DNA of 64,000 nucleotides from Corynebacterium renale (GTDB taxonomy: Bacteria; Actinomycetota; Actinomycetes; Mycobacteriales; Mycobacteriaceae). Below, piece after piece: positions 35,619 to 44,049 of the stretch. Under the pieces are notes generated by a model. It was not told the DNA's origin. It did no database searches and saw only the letters and a list, made by a program, of their open reading frames with translations. Positions within the stretch are counted from its first letter, which is position 1, and each line of letters begins with the position of its first letter. Made by a program: the position numbers and the translations under genes. The stretch is from NCBI RefSeq assembly GCF_002563965.1, contig NZ_PDJF01000001.1, positions 1,116,001-1,180,000 on the forward strand. The letters are read 5' to 3'.

Positions 35619-37046
35619 ATGAACAAGCCACAGATCGCCAACGTCCTAGCCTCGCGCTACGCATCACCTGAGATCGCCACCATTTGGGACGCACAGCACA
35701 AGATCGTCGCCGAACGCCAGCTCTGGATCGCCGTCATGCAGGCTCAGAAAGACCTGGGCGTGGACATCCCCGCAGAGGCAATCAGTGCCTACGAAGCTGT
35801 GGTGGACCAGGTGGACCTGGAGTCGATTGCGCGTCGTGAAGCAGTGACCCGACACGACGTGAAGGCCCGCATCGAGGAATTCAATGCGCTAGCCGGCTAC
35901 GAACACATTCACAAGGGTATGACCAGCCGCGACCTCACCGAAAACGTCGAGCAGCTGCAGATTTACCGCTCCCTGGAAATCGTGCGCGACAAGGCAATCG
36001 CCGTCGCCGTCCAGATCGGCCGCCGTGCTGAGCAGTACCGCAACCAGGTCATGGCGGGCCGCTCCCACAACGTGGCCGCGCAGGCCACCACGCTGGGCAA
36101 GCGCTTCGCCTCGGCCGGTGACGAACTGCTGGTCGCCATCGAGCGCGCCACCGAACTGCTCGGACGCTACCCACTACGCGGCATCAAGGGCCCGATGGGA
36201 ACCTCCCAGGACATGCTCGACCTGCTCGGCGGCGACCCCCAGAAACTGGCGTCCCTGGAGCACCGCGTCGCCGAATACTTGGGCTTTGGCCGCATCTTCG
36301 ACTCCGTCGGCCAGGTCTACCCACGCTCCCTGGACTTCGACGCGCTCTCCGCGCTGGTGCAGCTCGGCGCCGGGCCTTCTTCCTTAGCGACGACCATCCG
36401 GCTCATGGCCGGCAACGAGACCGTCACCGAAGGCTTCAAGGAGGGCCAGGTTGGTTCTTCGGCTATGCCGCACAAGATGAACGCGCGCTCCTGCGAGCGC
36501 GTCGGCGGCTTCCAAGTTATCCTGCGTGGCTACCTGACCATGGCCGCTGACCTGTCCGGCCAGCAATGGAACGAAGGCGACGTCTTCTGTTCCGTGGTCC
36601 GGCGCGTAGCCTTGCCGGATGCGTTCTTTGCTATCGACGGCATGCTGGAAACCATGCTGACTGTACTCAAGGAGTTCGGCGCATTCCCCGCAATGCTGGA
36701 CCGCGAACTGGAACGCTACCTGCCATTCCTGGCGACCACCCGCATCCTCATGGCGGCCGTGCGCGCCGGGGTGGGCCGCGAGACCGCACACGAGGTCATC
36801 AAGGAAAACGCGGTGGCCATGGCCCTGGATATGCGCGAAAACGGCGCGGAGCAGAACCTGGTCGAGCGCCTGGCTGCCGACGACCGCCTGCCACTAGATA
36901 AGGCTGCCCTGGAAGAGGCGCTCGCGGACCGTCACGCCTTCATCGGCGCTGCCGGCGACCAGGTAGACCGCGTGCTGGCGCGCATCAGCGAACTTGCCGA
37001 CGCACGCTCCGAAGCCGCGGCCTACACGGGTCAGGAAATCCTGTAA
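35619..37046 (+). CDS. purB: Adenylosuccinate lyase
   Basis: PurB cleaves SAICAR to AICAR and adenylosuccinate to AMP, releasing fumarate. The 475 residues belong to the fumarase/aspartase superfamily: AGRSHNVAAQATTLGKR (catalytic His region) and the signature GSSAMPHKMNARSCERVGG. AAAGAGG precedes the ATG by 8 nt. It converges with the siderophore ATPase gene (16-bp overlap). purC lies 3 kb further on, beyond the siderophore operon. Confidence 0.95.
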   Translation: MNKPQIANVLASRYASPEIATIWDAQHKIVAERQLWIAVMQAQKDLGVDIPAEAISAYEAVVDQVDLESIARREAVTRHDVKARIEEFNALAGYEHIHKGMTSRDLTENVEQLQIYRSLEIVRDKAIAVAVQIGRRAEQYRNQVMAGRSHNVAAQATTLGKRFASAGDELLVAIERATELLGRYPLRGIKGPMGTSQDMLDLLGGDPQKLASLEHRVAEYLGFGRIFDSVGQVYPRSLDFDALSALVQLGAGPSSLATTIRLMAGNETVTEGFKEGQVGSSAMPHKMNARSCERVGGFQVILRGYLTMAADLSGQQWNEGDVFCSVVRRVALPDAFFAIDGMLETMLTVLKEFGAFPAMLDRELERYLPFLATTRILMAAVRAGVGRETAHEVIKENAVAMALDMRENGAEQNLVERLAADDRLPLDKAALEEALADRHAFIGAAGDQVDRVLARISELADARSEAAAYTGQEIL

Positions 37047-37789
37047 GGGGAGTGGGCCACGATTACTGGGACACCGCGGTGTTCCAGTACTTCGCTTTCC
37101 ACCTGGTAGACCTCTCGCAGGGTCTCCGGGGTAAGAACATCGCGAGGATGTCCTGAGCACGTGACCGCCCCGCCATGCATCACGATGAGCGAATCGCAAA
37201 AACGGGCCGCCAAGTTCATGTCGTGCAACGACACCATAGCCACGGAGCCCTCTGCGTGGACGCGCTCCCGGATTTTCTCCAGGATGAACAACTGCCGGTG
37301 CAGGTCCAGGGCCGAGGTGGGTTCGTCGAGAAGCATGAGCTTCGGGCGGCCCACCAGCATCTGCGCCACAGCAATAATCTGGCGCTGTCCACCAGACAAC
37401 TCGCCCAGATAACGCTGGGCAACGTGCCCCACGCCCAACTCGGTGAGCGTGCGCGCGGTGGCCTCCAGGGGGTCGCCATCCACGGCACGGCGGGCTGACA
37501 CCAGCACCGTTTCCAACGCCGTCAGCGACGCCGTGCCCGGCAACTCCTGGGGCACGTACCCAATGTCGGTGCGGGCGGTGATCGGATGGCCGTCGGCAAG
37601 CACCGAGAAACTCCCGGAGATTGCCGGCAACACGCCAGCCAGAGTTTTGAGCAACGTGGTCTTGCCGGAGCCGTTCGGGCCCAGCAGCCCGACGCAGCCG
37701 GAGAGGCCCGAAGCGGTCAGGCTTTCGACGATCGTACGGGAACCATAACCGGTGCTCAGGCCCTCTAAGTTGAGCTCAACGCTTACCAC
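37031..37789 (-). CDS. Siderophore ABC transporter ATP-binding protein (FecE/FhuC type)
   Basis: This ATPase of an iron-siderophore importer has 252 residues, Walker A GPNGSGKTT, signature LSGGQRQI, Walker B LMLLDEP and switch VSLHD. It overlaps the permease by 7 bp, so the binding protein, permease and ATPase form one minus-strand operon under the DtxR box at 40096. The 3' end overlaps purB by 16 bp. Confidence 0.9.
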   Translation of the reverse strand: MVSVELNLEGLSTGYGSRTIVESLTASGLSGCVGLLGPNGSGKTTLLKTLAGVLPAISGSFSVLADGHPITARTDIGYVPQELPGTASLTALETVLVSARRAVDGDPLEATARTLTELGVGHVAQRYLGELSGGQRQIIAVAQMLVGRPKLMLLDEPTSALDLHRQLFILEKIRERVHAEGSVAMVSLHDMNLAARFCDSLIVMHGGAVTCSGHPRDVLTPETLREVYQVESEVLEHRGVPVIVAHSPYRIS

Positions 37790-38841
37790 AGCGCCCTCCT
37801 CTTAGTCAGGATGACGCCGATAAAGAACGGCACGCCCACGATTGCCGTGACGATGCCGATGGGGATCGCGATCCCGGGGCGAATCATCAGGCTGACAGCG
37901 TGCGAACAACACACCATCACCGCGCCGGCCGCCATCGAGGCGGGCAGGAAGAACCGCTGATCCTCACCCACTAACATGCGCGCCACGTGCGGACCCACCA
38001 GGCCAACGAAACCGATGATTCCGCAAAATGCGACCGTCGTCGCCGCGACGATCGACACCACGATGAGAACCACGATGCGCAACCGGTTGACGTTGACGCC
38101 CAAGGCGGCGGCGCGGGCGTCGCCAAGCCTTAAAGCCGTCAAGCGCCAGGACAAGGCAACGAACACGGGGACCGACGCGGCAATCACCGCTGCCAGGATC
38201 GCGTTCGCCATCCAGTTCGCGCGGGTCAGCGAGCCCATCGACCAGAACACAATCTGGCTGAGCGCCTCGGTGGACGCCCGGTACTTCATGAGCGCAAGGA
38301 GTGCCTGGAACAGAAAGACCAGCGCGATCCCCAAAAGGATCATGGTCTCCGCACTGGCGCCCCGGAAGACTGACGCGCCGACGATAACTGCGGTGGCAAT
38401 CATCGCGGACAGCCACGCCATCAACGCGATGTTCGCCTGCGGATTAGGCAGAAAGTCCCACCCGGCCACAATCGATGCCGCACTACCGAATGCTGCCGCG
38501 GCGGACACGCCCAGTGTAAAAGGCTCCGCCAGCGGGTTGGACAGGATGGTTTGCATCTGCGCGCCAGCAAGGGCCAAACCCATGCCGATGAGAACCGCCA
38601 TCACCGCCATCGGGAGGCGCAGATCCCACAGTACGACCCGCGTTTCAGCATCAAGTGTGCTGGGGCGGATGAGACCCATGAGGACGTCGCCAAGCGGAAT
38701 GGTGATCGCGCCGACTGCAGCGGCGACCAGGAAGGACAGCACAGCGGCGACGATCAGCACGGCAATGATGAGCAGCCGCTTGCGGACTACCGTGCGGTGG
38801 CCGGCAATAAGATCGGCTACTTGCTGCTGGTTACCCGACAT
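37783..38841 (-). CDS. Siderophore ABC transporter permease (FecCD family)
   Basis: This 352-residue FecCD permease has about 9-10 helices. Typical motifs are WDLRLPMAVMAVLIGMGLALAG near the start, NPLAEPFTLGVSAAAAFGSA, and CGIIGFVGLVGPHVARMLVG with the ATPase-contact loop. Only one permease gene is present, so it should work as a homodimer. The start codon overlaps the binding-protein stop by 1 nt. Confidence 0.9.
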   Translation of the reverse strand: MSGNQQQVADLIAGHRTVVRKRLLIIAVLIVAAVLSFLVAAAVGAITIPLGDVLMGLIRPSTLDAETRVVLWDLRLPMAVMAVLIGMGLALAGAQMQTILSNPLAEPFTLGVSAAAAFGSAASIVAGWDFLPNPQANIALMAWLSAMIATAVIVGASVFRGASAETMILLGIALVFLFQALLALMKYRASTEALSQIVFWSMGSLTRANWMANAILAAVIAASVPVFVALSWRLTALRLGDARAAALGVNVNRLRIVVLIVVSIVAATTVAFCGIIGFVGLVGPHVARMLVGEDQRFFLPASMAAGAVMVCCSHAVSLMIRPGIAIPIGIVTAIVGVPFFIGVILTKRRALW

Positions 38842-40028
38842 TATTTGGTGTACGTGGCAAAGAAGGAGCCATCAGGTTCGATAGGAACCCACTTATCGTG
38901 GGCATCCTTCCACAGGGCCTCAACATCCAGGTCAGCGAATTCCTCAGGGTGCAGCCACTGCGCGATCTGAGCCATCGCGATGTAGTTCAGCGGGGAATTG
39001 TAGAACTGGTGCCAGATGGCGTGGAGGTTGCCATCCTTCGGAGCATTGAGCAACTCAAAACCGGGCTGGTGGGTGACCAATTCACCCAACGATGCCTCGG
39101 AGGCAGCCGCGTCTACGCCGTAGCCCATAGCGGCAAACATGGGGGTCTTGCCGTCTTTGCCCTTCTTGTTGCCCCACTGGCCACCAGTCACGATGATCTG
39201 GTCAGGCTGGGCTTCAATGACCTGCTCCGGGGTGAGGTCACCAGATTCGCCCTGGACGAACATGTCGCCTACGTTCTCGCCGCCGGCTGCGTTGACCAGC
39301 TCAGAGATGTTGGAATCGTTCCAGGTGCTGCAGCAGTCCTTGAGCCCGGCAGCACGCCATACAAACGTCTTGGGCTTTGTGGATGCGTTGGCCGTGCGCT
39401 TTTGAATGTCGTTGACGGTCTTTGTCCACGTGTCGTTGAATTCCTTGGCCTTGGCCTCCTTGCCGAAGACCTTGCCGAACACCTCCATGGAGACGGTGGT
39501 GTTTTCCAGTGGCTTGGCACGGAAGTCGGTGACCACGTATTTGATGCCTGCCGCGTCCATGCTGTCGGTAAGGCCGCCGGACTGTGCTGCCTTGTACTGG
39601 TCCCCGGAGATGATAACTACGTCCGGCTTTTGGGCGACGAGGTTTTCTACGGTGACGTCGCCCTTTTTAATCGAGCCGATCTCTGGGATCTCGGTCACCT
39701 TGGGCTGGAGTGGCTTGAAGCGCTCCCAGTAATCCCCGACGGAAGACTGGAGGTCCGTGCCTATGCCGACAACCTTGTCCAGTGGGTTGTCTTTGTCCAG
39801 GATGGAGGTGGCAAAGATGGAGCGTGATTCGCCCAGGATGACGCGCTCTGGCGCGTGGTCGAGGGTGACGGTGCGCCCGGCGACGTCGGTAATTTCTAGT
39901 GCACCGGAAGCGCTTTTACTGCTCGACGGTGTTGCCTCATTCTCTGAGGAAGAAGAGCACCCGGTGAGAACCAGGGTGGAGGAGACTGCACAAGCCCCGA
40001 TAATGCGCATAGTGCCGCGAAGGCGCAT
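38841..40028 (-). CDS. Iron-siderophore ABC transporter substrate-binding lipoprotein
   Basis: This class III binding protein is anchored by a lipid (signal with lipobox LTGC, Cys near residue 23). At 395 residues it is long for the family. APERVILGESRSIFATSIL and the PDQIIVTGGQW region are typical. It likely binds a Fe-siderophore or haem-like ligand; the ligand is unknown. AAAGG precedes the ATG. The leader holds a GC-rich hairpin (40052-40074), and the promoter region holds a strong DtxR box, so iron repression is expected. Confidence 0.88.
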   Translation of the reverse strand: MRLRGTMRIIGACAVSSTLVLTGCSSSSENEATPSSSKSASGALEITDVAGRTVTLDHAPERVILGESRSIFATSILDKDNPLDKVVGIGTDLQSSVGDYWERFKPLQPKVTEIPEIGSIKKGDVTVENLVAQKPDVVIISGDQYKAAQSGGLTDSMDAAGIKYVVTDFRAKPLENTTVSMEVFGKVFGKEAKAKEFNDTWTKTVNDIQKRTANASTKPKTFVWRAAGLKDCCSTWNDSNISELVNAAGGENVGDMFVQGESGDLTPEQVIEAQPDQIIVTGGQWGNKKGKDGKTPMFAAMGYGVDAAASEASLGELVTHQPGFELLNAPKDGNLHAIWHQFYNSPLNYIAMAQIAQWLHPEEFADLDVEALWKDAHDKWVPIEPDGSFFATYTK

Positions 40029-40051
40029 GGCTTTGCCTTTCTGTATCTCAG

Positions 40052-40074
40052 CGCCCGGGTACCTTGCCCGGGCG
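40052..40074 (-). promoter_or_regulatory. Leader hairpin before the siderophore operon
   Basis: CGCCCGGG (40052-40059) pairs with CCCGGGCG (40067-40074) across a 7-nt loop, between the promoter and the Shine-Dalgarno of the binding-protein gene. Without a T-run it is not a plain terminator; a stability or attenuation role is possible. Confidence 0.4.
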
Positions 40075-40095
40075 GAACGCCTACACCTTTTAGGG

Positions 40096-40114
40096 TTAGG
40101 GTAGGCTCACCAAA
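40096..40114 (-). promoter_or_regulatory. DtxR iron box
   Basis: TTAGGGTAGGCTCACCAAA matches the DtxR consensus TTAGGTTAGSCTAACCTAA at 16 of 19 positions. It lies 68 bp before the siderophore-binding protein and overlaps a plausible -10 (TACCCT on the minus strand). Iron-loaded DtxR would repress the operon. Confidence 0.75.
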
Positions 40115-40187
40115 ACATACTCTCTTTAATTCAGGAACACAACGGGCGAACAGACATTAATGTTTGGGCGGAGTAAGATACCTGTTC

Positions 40188-41081
40188 ATGCGTCCAGAGC
40201 TTTCTGACTACGAACACATTTCTGCTGGTAAAGTCCGCGAAATTTATGCAATCGACGACGAGCACCTGCTGCTGGTTGCCACGGACCGTATTTCGGCGTA
40301 CGACTATGTCCTGGATACCCCCATCCCAGACAAGGGCCGCATCCTCACGGCGATGAGCTTCTTCTGGTTCGACCACCTGGACATTCCGAACCACCTGGCC
40401 GGCCCCGCCGACGACCCCCGCATCCCCGAAAAGGTGCTCGGCCGCGCGATGGTTGTGCGCCGCCTCAACATGCTGCCGTTCGAATGCGTGGCCCGCGGTT
40501 ACATCACGGGCTCGGCATTAGCGGAGTACAAGCAGGATGGCACGGTCTGCGGTATCCCGCTTATCGACGGCCTCACGGAATCTGACCAGCTACCCGAGCC
40601 CATTTTCACTCCTGCCACGAAGGCGGAGTTGGGTGACCATGATGAAAACGTATCCTTCGATCGGGTTGTCGCAGACCTGGGCAAGGATCGTGCGGAGCAG
40701 TTGCGTGCTGCAACGTTGTCCACCTACGAAGCCGCCGCAATCCATGCGCGGGAACGTGGTGTGATCGTGGCGGACACCAAGTTCGAGTTCGGCCTCGACG
40801 AGTCCGGTGAGCTGGTGCTCGGCGACGAAGTCCTGACCCCCGATTCCTCCCGCTTCTGGCCAGCCGACGAATACCAGCCCGGCCAGATTCAGGCTAGCTT
40901 TGACAAGCAGTATGTGCGCGACTGGCTGACCGGCCCGAAGTCCGGCTGGGATCGCGGTAGTGGGGAGCACCCGCCAGCACTTCCTGGTTCGGTGGTGGAA
41001 GCGACCCGTGAGCGTTACGTCGAAGCGTACGAGAAGATCTCCGGTCTGCGTTTCGCGGACTGGGTTGGCGACTGCGTCTAA
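40188..41081 (+). CDS. purC: SAICAR synthase
   Basis: PurC adds aspartate to CAIR in purine synthesis. The 297 residues show [12 protein letters not shown] (ATP loop), [38 protein letters not shown] and [14 protein letters not shown] -10 (40174-40179) is 8 nt before ATG 40188, so the mRNA is likely leaderless; an upstream in-frame start is unsupported. It diverges from the siderophore operon and ends before a good terminator. Confidence 0.96.
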   Translation: MRPELSDYEHISAGKVREIYAIDDEHLLLVATDRISAYDYVLDTPIPDKGRILTAMSFFWFDHLDIPNHLAGPADDPRIPEKVLGRAMVVRRLNMLPFECVARGYITGSALAEYKQDGTVCGIPLIDGLTESDQLPEPIFTPATKAELGDHDENVSFDRVVADLGKDRAEQLRAATLSTYEAAAIHARERGVIVADTKFEFGLDESGELVLGDEVLTPDSSRFWPADEYQPGQIQASFDKQYVRDWLTGPKSGWDRGSGEHPPALPGSVVEATRERYVEAYEKISGLRFADWVGDCV

Positions 41082-41096
41082 GGCTTCCTGAGCTAG

Positions 41097-41131
41097 TTCC
41101 CGGTTACTCCCTGATGTGGAGTGGCCGGGAA
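41097..41131 (+). terminator. Terminator after purC
   Basis: TTCCCGG/CCGGGAA (41097-41103, 41125-41131) encloses an inner ACTCC/GGAGT stem, followed by a weak AT tract ATAGTTTG. Confidence 0.7.
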
Positions 41132-41187
41132 ATAGTTTGTAATAAGTTGGTTGTTATGGGGCTCCGGGATGCGGTGAAAAGCTGGGG

Positions 41188-41616
41188 CTATTGACAGATG
41201 CACCCATCAATCTCATGGCCTGTTCGACTGACTATAATGCCTCGTGTGCGACTAGGGAATCGGGCCGGAATACCTTCTTCAAAATCAATCTGCAGTTTCT
41301 GTCCCACGACATAAACGCTGTCATACTCCGTGTCCGGGGTGTGGGGGACATCAACAATTGTGATGAAGGTGAATGCGGAATATTTTTGCTCCTCATCGCT
41401 GTTGATTTTCTCCCCTGGCGGGATGATTTCGGAGAGTAGAAGCCCAAAAATTGGTTCACTGTGGCCGTTGTTATAAGCCTGCTCGGAAGAAAAATGTACG
41501 GTGTTCGTCTCCCGAAGAACGTCGACACACCTTTGGTGACGTGCTTTTGCTTGATCAAGCTGGTCGTAACGGCATACAAACACGGTTAAAAAACACCAAG
41601 TATTGATCTCGTTCAC
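41188..41616 (-). CDS. Hypothetical protein, third gene of the AT-rich small-protein operon
   Basis: The 142-residue protein has no clear signal peptide. It starts at GTG 41616 with an AAAGGA Shine-Dalgarno 7 nt upstream and lies 23 nt after the preceding secreted-protein gene. It has five Cys residues (three within the first 30 residues and a CIC near the C-terminus), a charged middle and a beta-rich second half. I do not recognise it. Base composition is more AT-rich than the flanking pur genes, which suggests acquisition. It may act in the cytosol for the two secreted partners, but this is only inference. Confidence 0.6.
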   Translation of the reverse strand: MNEINTWCFLTVFVCRYDQLDQAKARHQRCVDVLRETNTVHFSSEQAYNNGHSEPIFGLLLSEIIPPGEKINSDEEQKYSAFTFITIVDVPHTPDTEYDSVYVVGQKLQIDFEEGIPARFPSRTRGIIVSRTGHEIDGCICQ

Positions 41617-41639
41617 GCTAAATCCTTTCTGAAGCCGCG

Positions 41640-42005
41640 TTAGATCGGATTCATGGCTGTTGTGTAAGCGCCCCTAGGTAAGTATTTTCGCTGGGTTTTG
41701 CAATGGCGCTTTGAATGGTGGGGTCCGAACTTTGACACGAACAAATTAGCATCACTCTCAGCTGCATGCGGATCGGAGGAGTGACTTCCGATTACAATCC
41801 CGACTACTGGATTGCCGGGAGCATTCTTGTGTACCTGGCATTTTACAGTGTAGGTCCCGATATTATCTCTATACAGTGGGTCGCTTTTCCCCAATGCGTT
41901 TGCTGAGGGTGTGAAAAAGAGTAAAAAGATGATGGCGGCTATCGCTGTTCGCAGAGTTTGCTGGTATGCCCAGATCATTCTTCTTCTTGTGTTCGTCTTT
42001 AGCAT
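41640..42005 (-). CDS. Small secreted protein, unknown family
   Basis: ATG 42005 gives 121 residues: a basic start (MLKTNTRRR), a hydrophobic helix AAIIFLLFFTPSANA ending in a signal-peptidase site, and a mature part of about 85 residues with two Cys (TVKCQVH and RHCKTQ) and a His/Lys-rich end. The start lies within the last codons of the upstream gene, so it is translationally coupled. The AAESDANLFVSKFGPHHSKR segment looks like a conserved helix before the second Cys. I do not recognise the family. The upstream reading-frame extension lacks a signal and is rejected. Confidence 0.6.
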   Translation of the reverse strand: MLKTNTRRRMIWAYQQTLRTAIAAIIFLLFFTPSANALGKSDPLYRDNIGTYTVKCQVHKNAPGNPVVGIVIGSHSSDPHAAESDANLFVSKFGPHHSKRHCKTQRKYLPRGAYTTAMNPI

Positions 42006-42430
42006 AAGTAGACTCCATCGATGCGTCCTAACGCGGGTCCGACATTTGTGCGAGTGCCGGGTTGTACAGATTTGCATTCTGTGTCTGGAGCGAACGCTAG
42101 TGCTACTTTGATGCGTTGTGGTTCTGTTCCACCACAATTGTTATAAACCTGGATGAACATTTTTTCCACTTGCACAACAATGCAGTTTGGAGCCGTCGCT
42201 GATCTGGTGGTTCTCAATTGCTTGTGACTTTCCTGTTTGTCCTGGATGAGCTCAATGGAGGCTATATCGCCTTTTTGGAACAGGACACTCTCGCCCGGTT
42301 TAAGCTCAACTTCTGTCGCTGCATTTGTCGAGAGCATGGCCGAGGTTTCGGTGGCATGTGCGTTCGATGAAGTACAAATTAAGATTGCAAGGATTGCGGG
42401 GACTGCAAGGGGTGGCCAACATTTGTGCAC
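41999..42430 (-). CDS. Secreted tendamistat-like small protein
   Basis: The 143-residue protein has a signal peptide (AVPAILAILICTSSNAHA) and four Cys in the mature part. From the first Cys on, it follows the alpha-amylase inhibitor tendamistat as I remember it: C-X15-C, then IKV, DTE, C, V-PG, NVG and YL-C, with Cys spacing 15/19/23 against 15/17/27. The inhibitory Trp-Arg-Tyr triad is replaced by Lys-Met-Phe, so amylase inhibition is not expected. About 60 extra residues precede the domain. The GTG start has GGAG 7 nt upstream. It is first in a three-gene minus-strand operon. Confidence 0.65.
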   Translation of the reverse strand: MHKCWPPLAVPAILAILICTSSNAHATETSAMLSTNAATEVELKPGESVLFQKGDIASIELIQDKQESHKQLRTTRSATAPNCIVVQVEKMFIQVYNNCGGTEPQRIKVALAFAPDTECKSVQPGTRTNVGPALGRIDGVYLC

Positions 42431-42504
42431 TTTCTATCTCCTGTGGCTTATATCCATTTTTTGATGGTGTGGTTTTGAGATAGGGAGTGAAGTGAGTGAC
42501 TTTA

Positions 42505-42534
42505 AGTGTAGCATATAAAATTAACCTAGGTTAA
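42505..42534 (-). promoter_or_regulatory. Promoter and 14-bp palindrome of the small-protein operon
   Basis: TTAACCTAGGTTAA (42521-42534) is a perfect palindrome. On the minus strand its first six bases serve as a -35 (TTAACC), with TACACT as -10 after an 18-bp spacer. A dimeric regulator bound here would block the promoter. The regulator is not identified. Confidence 0.5.
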
Positions 42535-42570
42535 CTTTATTTCTAATTGGACTCTTGCGTGCGAAGAGAG

Positions 42571-42599
42571 TTGCACGTTGCCCCATTTGTGGATACGAT
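42571..42599 (+). promoter_or_regulatory. Promoter of the lyase-transporter-LacI operon
   Basis: -35 TTGCAC (42571-42576), exactly 17 bp, and -10 TACGAT (42594-42599). Transcription should start near 42606, giving a leader of about 50 nt with an AAGGAG ribosome site. Confidence 0.65.
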
Positions 42600-42626
42600 T
42601 CCATAGTGAAGGTGGAAACGATTCCA
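42590..42626 (+). promoter_or_regulatory. Two LacI-type operators
   Basis: TGGATACGATTCCA (42590-42603) and TGGAAACGATTCCA (42613-42626) are near-identical imperfect palindromes with a central CG, 23 bp apart. The first covers the -10 box and the second lies just after the start point. The LacI-type regulator encoded by the third gene of the operon is the obvious candidate to bind them. Confidence 0.7.
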
Positions 42627-42656
42627 CACACGCCATCCACATTCCAAGGAGTTGCA

Positions 42657-44015
42657 ATGTTCCCTACCGATAAAGCACCGTTCTCCATGCTCTGGCAGTT
42701 CGCCGGCAATGATGACCAGCTGGACATCTTCTCATCAGATGCATCTATCCAGGCTTGGTTGGACACTGAATCCGCACTTGCGCAGGCGCAGGCGAAACAC
42801 GGTGTCATCACCCAGGAAGACGCGGACGCTATCTCCGCAGCGTGCACCCTGGACAATATCGACCGCGACCGCCTGTGGAAGGACGCCAAGAACGTCGGAT
42901 ACCCGATCCTGGGCCTGGTCCGCCAAATCTCTGAAGCCTTGCCGGAAGGCCCCAACGGCCGCGTTCACTACGGTGCCACCACCCAGGACATCATGGACAC
43001 TGGCCTTGCTCTGCAGATGACGCGTTCGCTGGAGGCCGTCGATAAGCAGATGGTTCGCCTGGGGGATGCGCTGGCACAGCGCGCCGAGGAGTACAAGGAC
43101 GCCGTCATGCCCGGCCGTACCCACGCCCAGCAGGCAATCCCCACGACCTTCGGTGCAACCCTGGCAACCCTGCTTGAGCAGTTGCGACGCCAGCGCGAAC
43201 GCCTGGCTCAGGCCCTGGAGCGCGTGCGCGTGATCTCGCTATTCGGTGCGGGCGGCAACAACGCGGCGCAGGGTGAGACCGCCCCGGCTGTCCGCAAGGA
43301 CATGGCAGAGGCCCTGGGTCTCAAGGATCCGCAGATTTCCTGGCACGTCGAGCGCGATGTACTCGCCGAATATGGCTGGGTGTGCGCAACGGTGTGCGGT
43401 ACCGTCGCAAAGCTGGGCCGCAACATCGTGGATCTCTCCCGCACTGAGGTCGGCGAGGTTTTCGAGCCGTACAACTCGCACCGCGGCGCATCGTCGACGA
43501 TGCCGCAGAAGGTCAACCCGATTTCTTCGGAGCTGATGATTGGCATTTCCACCATCGCGGGCGCCCTGACCAGTGCTTTGACCCGCATCCAGGAGTCTGG
43601 CCACGAGCGGGCGGCTGGCGAGTGGCAGGGCGAGTGGCTGCTCATCCCAACCATGGGCAATCTGGCGGGTGCTGCGCTGGATGAGGCGATCGTCGTCGCC
43701 GAAGGCATGCGCGTGGATACCGACCGCATGAAGGAAAACCTCAACCTGGACGGCGGACTGATCATGGCGGAGGCACAGATGATTCAGCTGGCCCCTGCGA
43801 TGGGCCGCGAGAAGGCACACGACTTGGTCTACGAGGCAGCCACCAAGTCCCGTGAGACCAAGACGCACTTCCAGGAGGAACTGCCGATCATCGCGAAGGA
43901 ACACGGTAAGGAAGACCTGCTTCCAGAGAAGTTCGTCGAGCCTGCTGACTACGTCGGCGAAGCACAGGCCATGGTCAAGGAAGCTGTGGCCCGCTTCAAG
44001 GACATGCCCCGCTAA
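42657..44015 (+). CDS. Fumarase/aspartase-superfamily lyase, PcaB-like
   Basis: The 452-residue lyase has the superfamily signature GASSTMPQKVNPISSE (catalytic Ser loop), VHYGATTQDIMDTG, and MPGRTHAQQAIPTTFG (His region). It is closest to 3-carboxy-cis,cis-muconate cycloisomerase (PcaB) proteins, a group that also contains EDDS and iminodisuccinate lyases. No protocatechuate genes are near. The neighbouring dicarboxylate transporter suggests that it cleaves an imported fumarate- or aspartate-derived compound. Start ATG 42657 has AAGGAG 7 nt upstream; the longer upstream frame would run through the operators and is rejected. Confidence 0.8.
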   Translation: MFPTDKAPFSMLWQFAGNDDQLDIFSSDASIQAWLDTESALAQAQAKHGVITQEDADAISAACTLDNIDRDRLWKDAKNVGYPILGLVRQISEALPEGPNGRVHYGATTQDIMDTGLALQMTRSLEAVDKQMVRLGDALAQRAEEYKDAVMPGRTHAQQAIPTTFGATLATLLEQLRRQRERLAQALERVRVISLFGAGGNNAAQGETAPAVRKDMAEALGLKDPQISWHVERDVLAEYGWVCATVCGTVAKLGRNIVDLSRTEVGEVFEPYNSHRGASSTMPQKVNPISSELMIGISTIAGALTSALTRIQESGHERAAGEWQGEWLLIPTMGNLAGAALDEAIVVAEGMRVDTDRMKENLNLDGGLIMAEAQMIQLAPAMGREKAHDLVYEAATKSRETKTHFQEELPIIAKEHGKEDLLPEKFVEPADYVGEAQAMVKEAVARFKDMPR

Positions 44016-44049
44016 CCTGCACCCCCGCTCAACCTGAAGGAAAATTACT

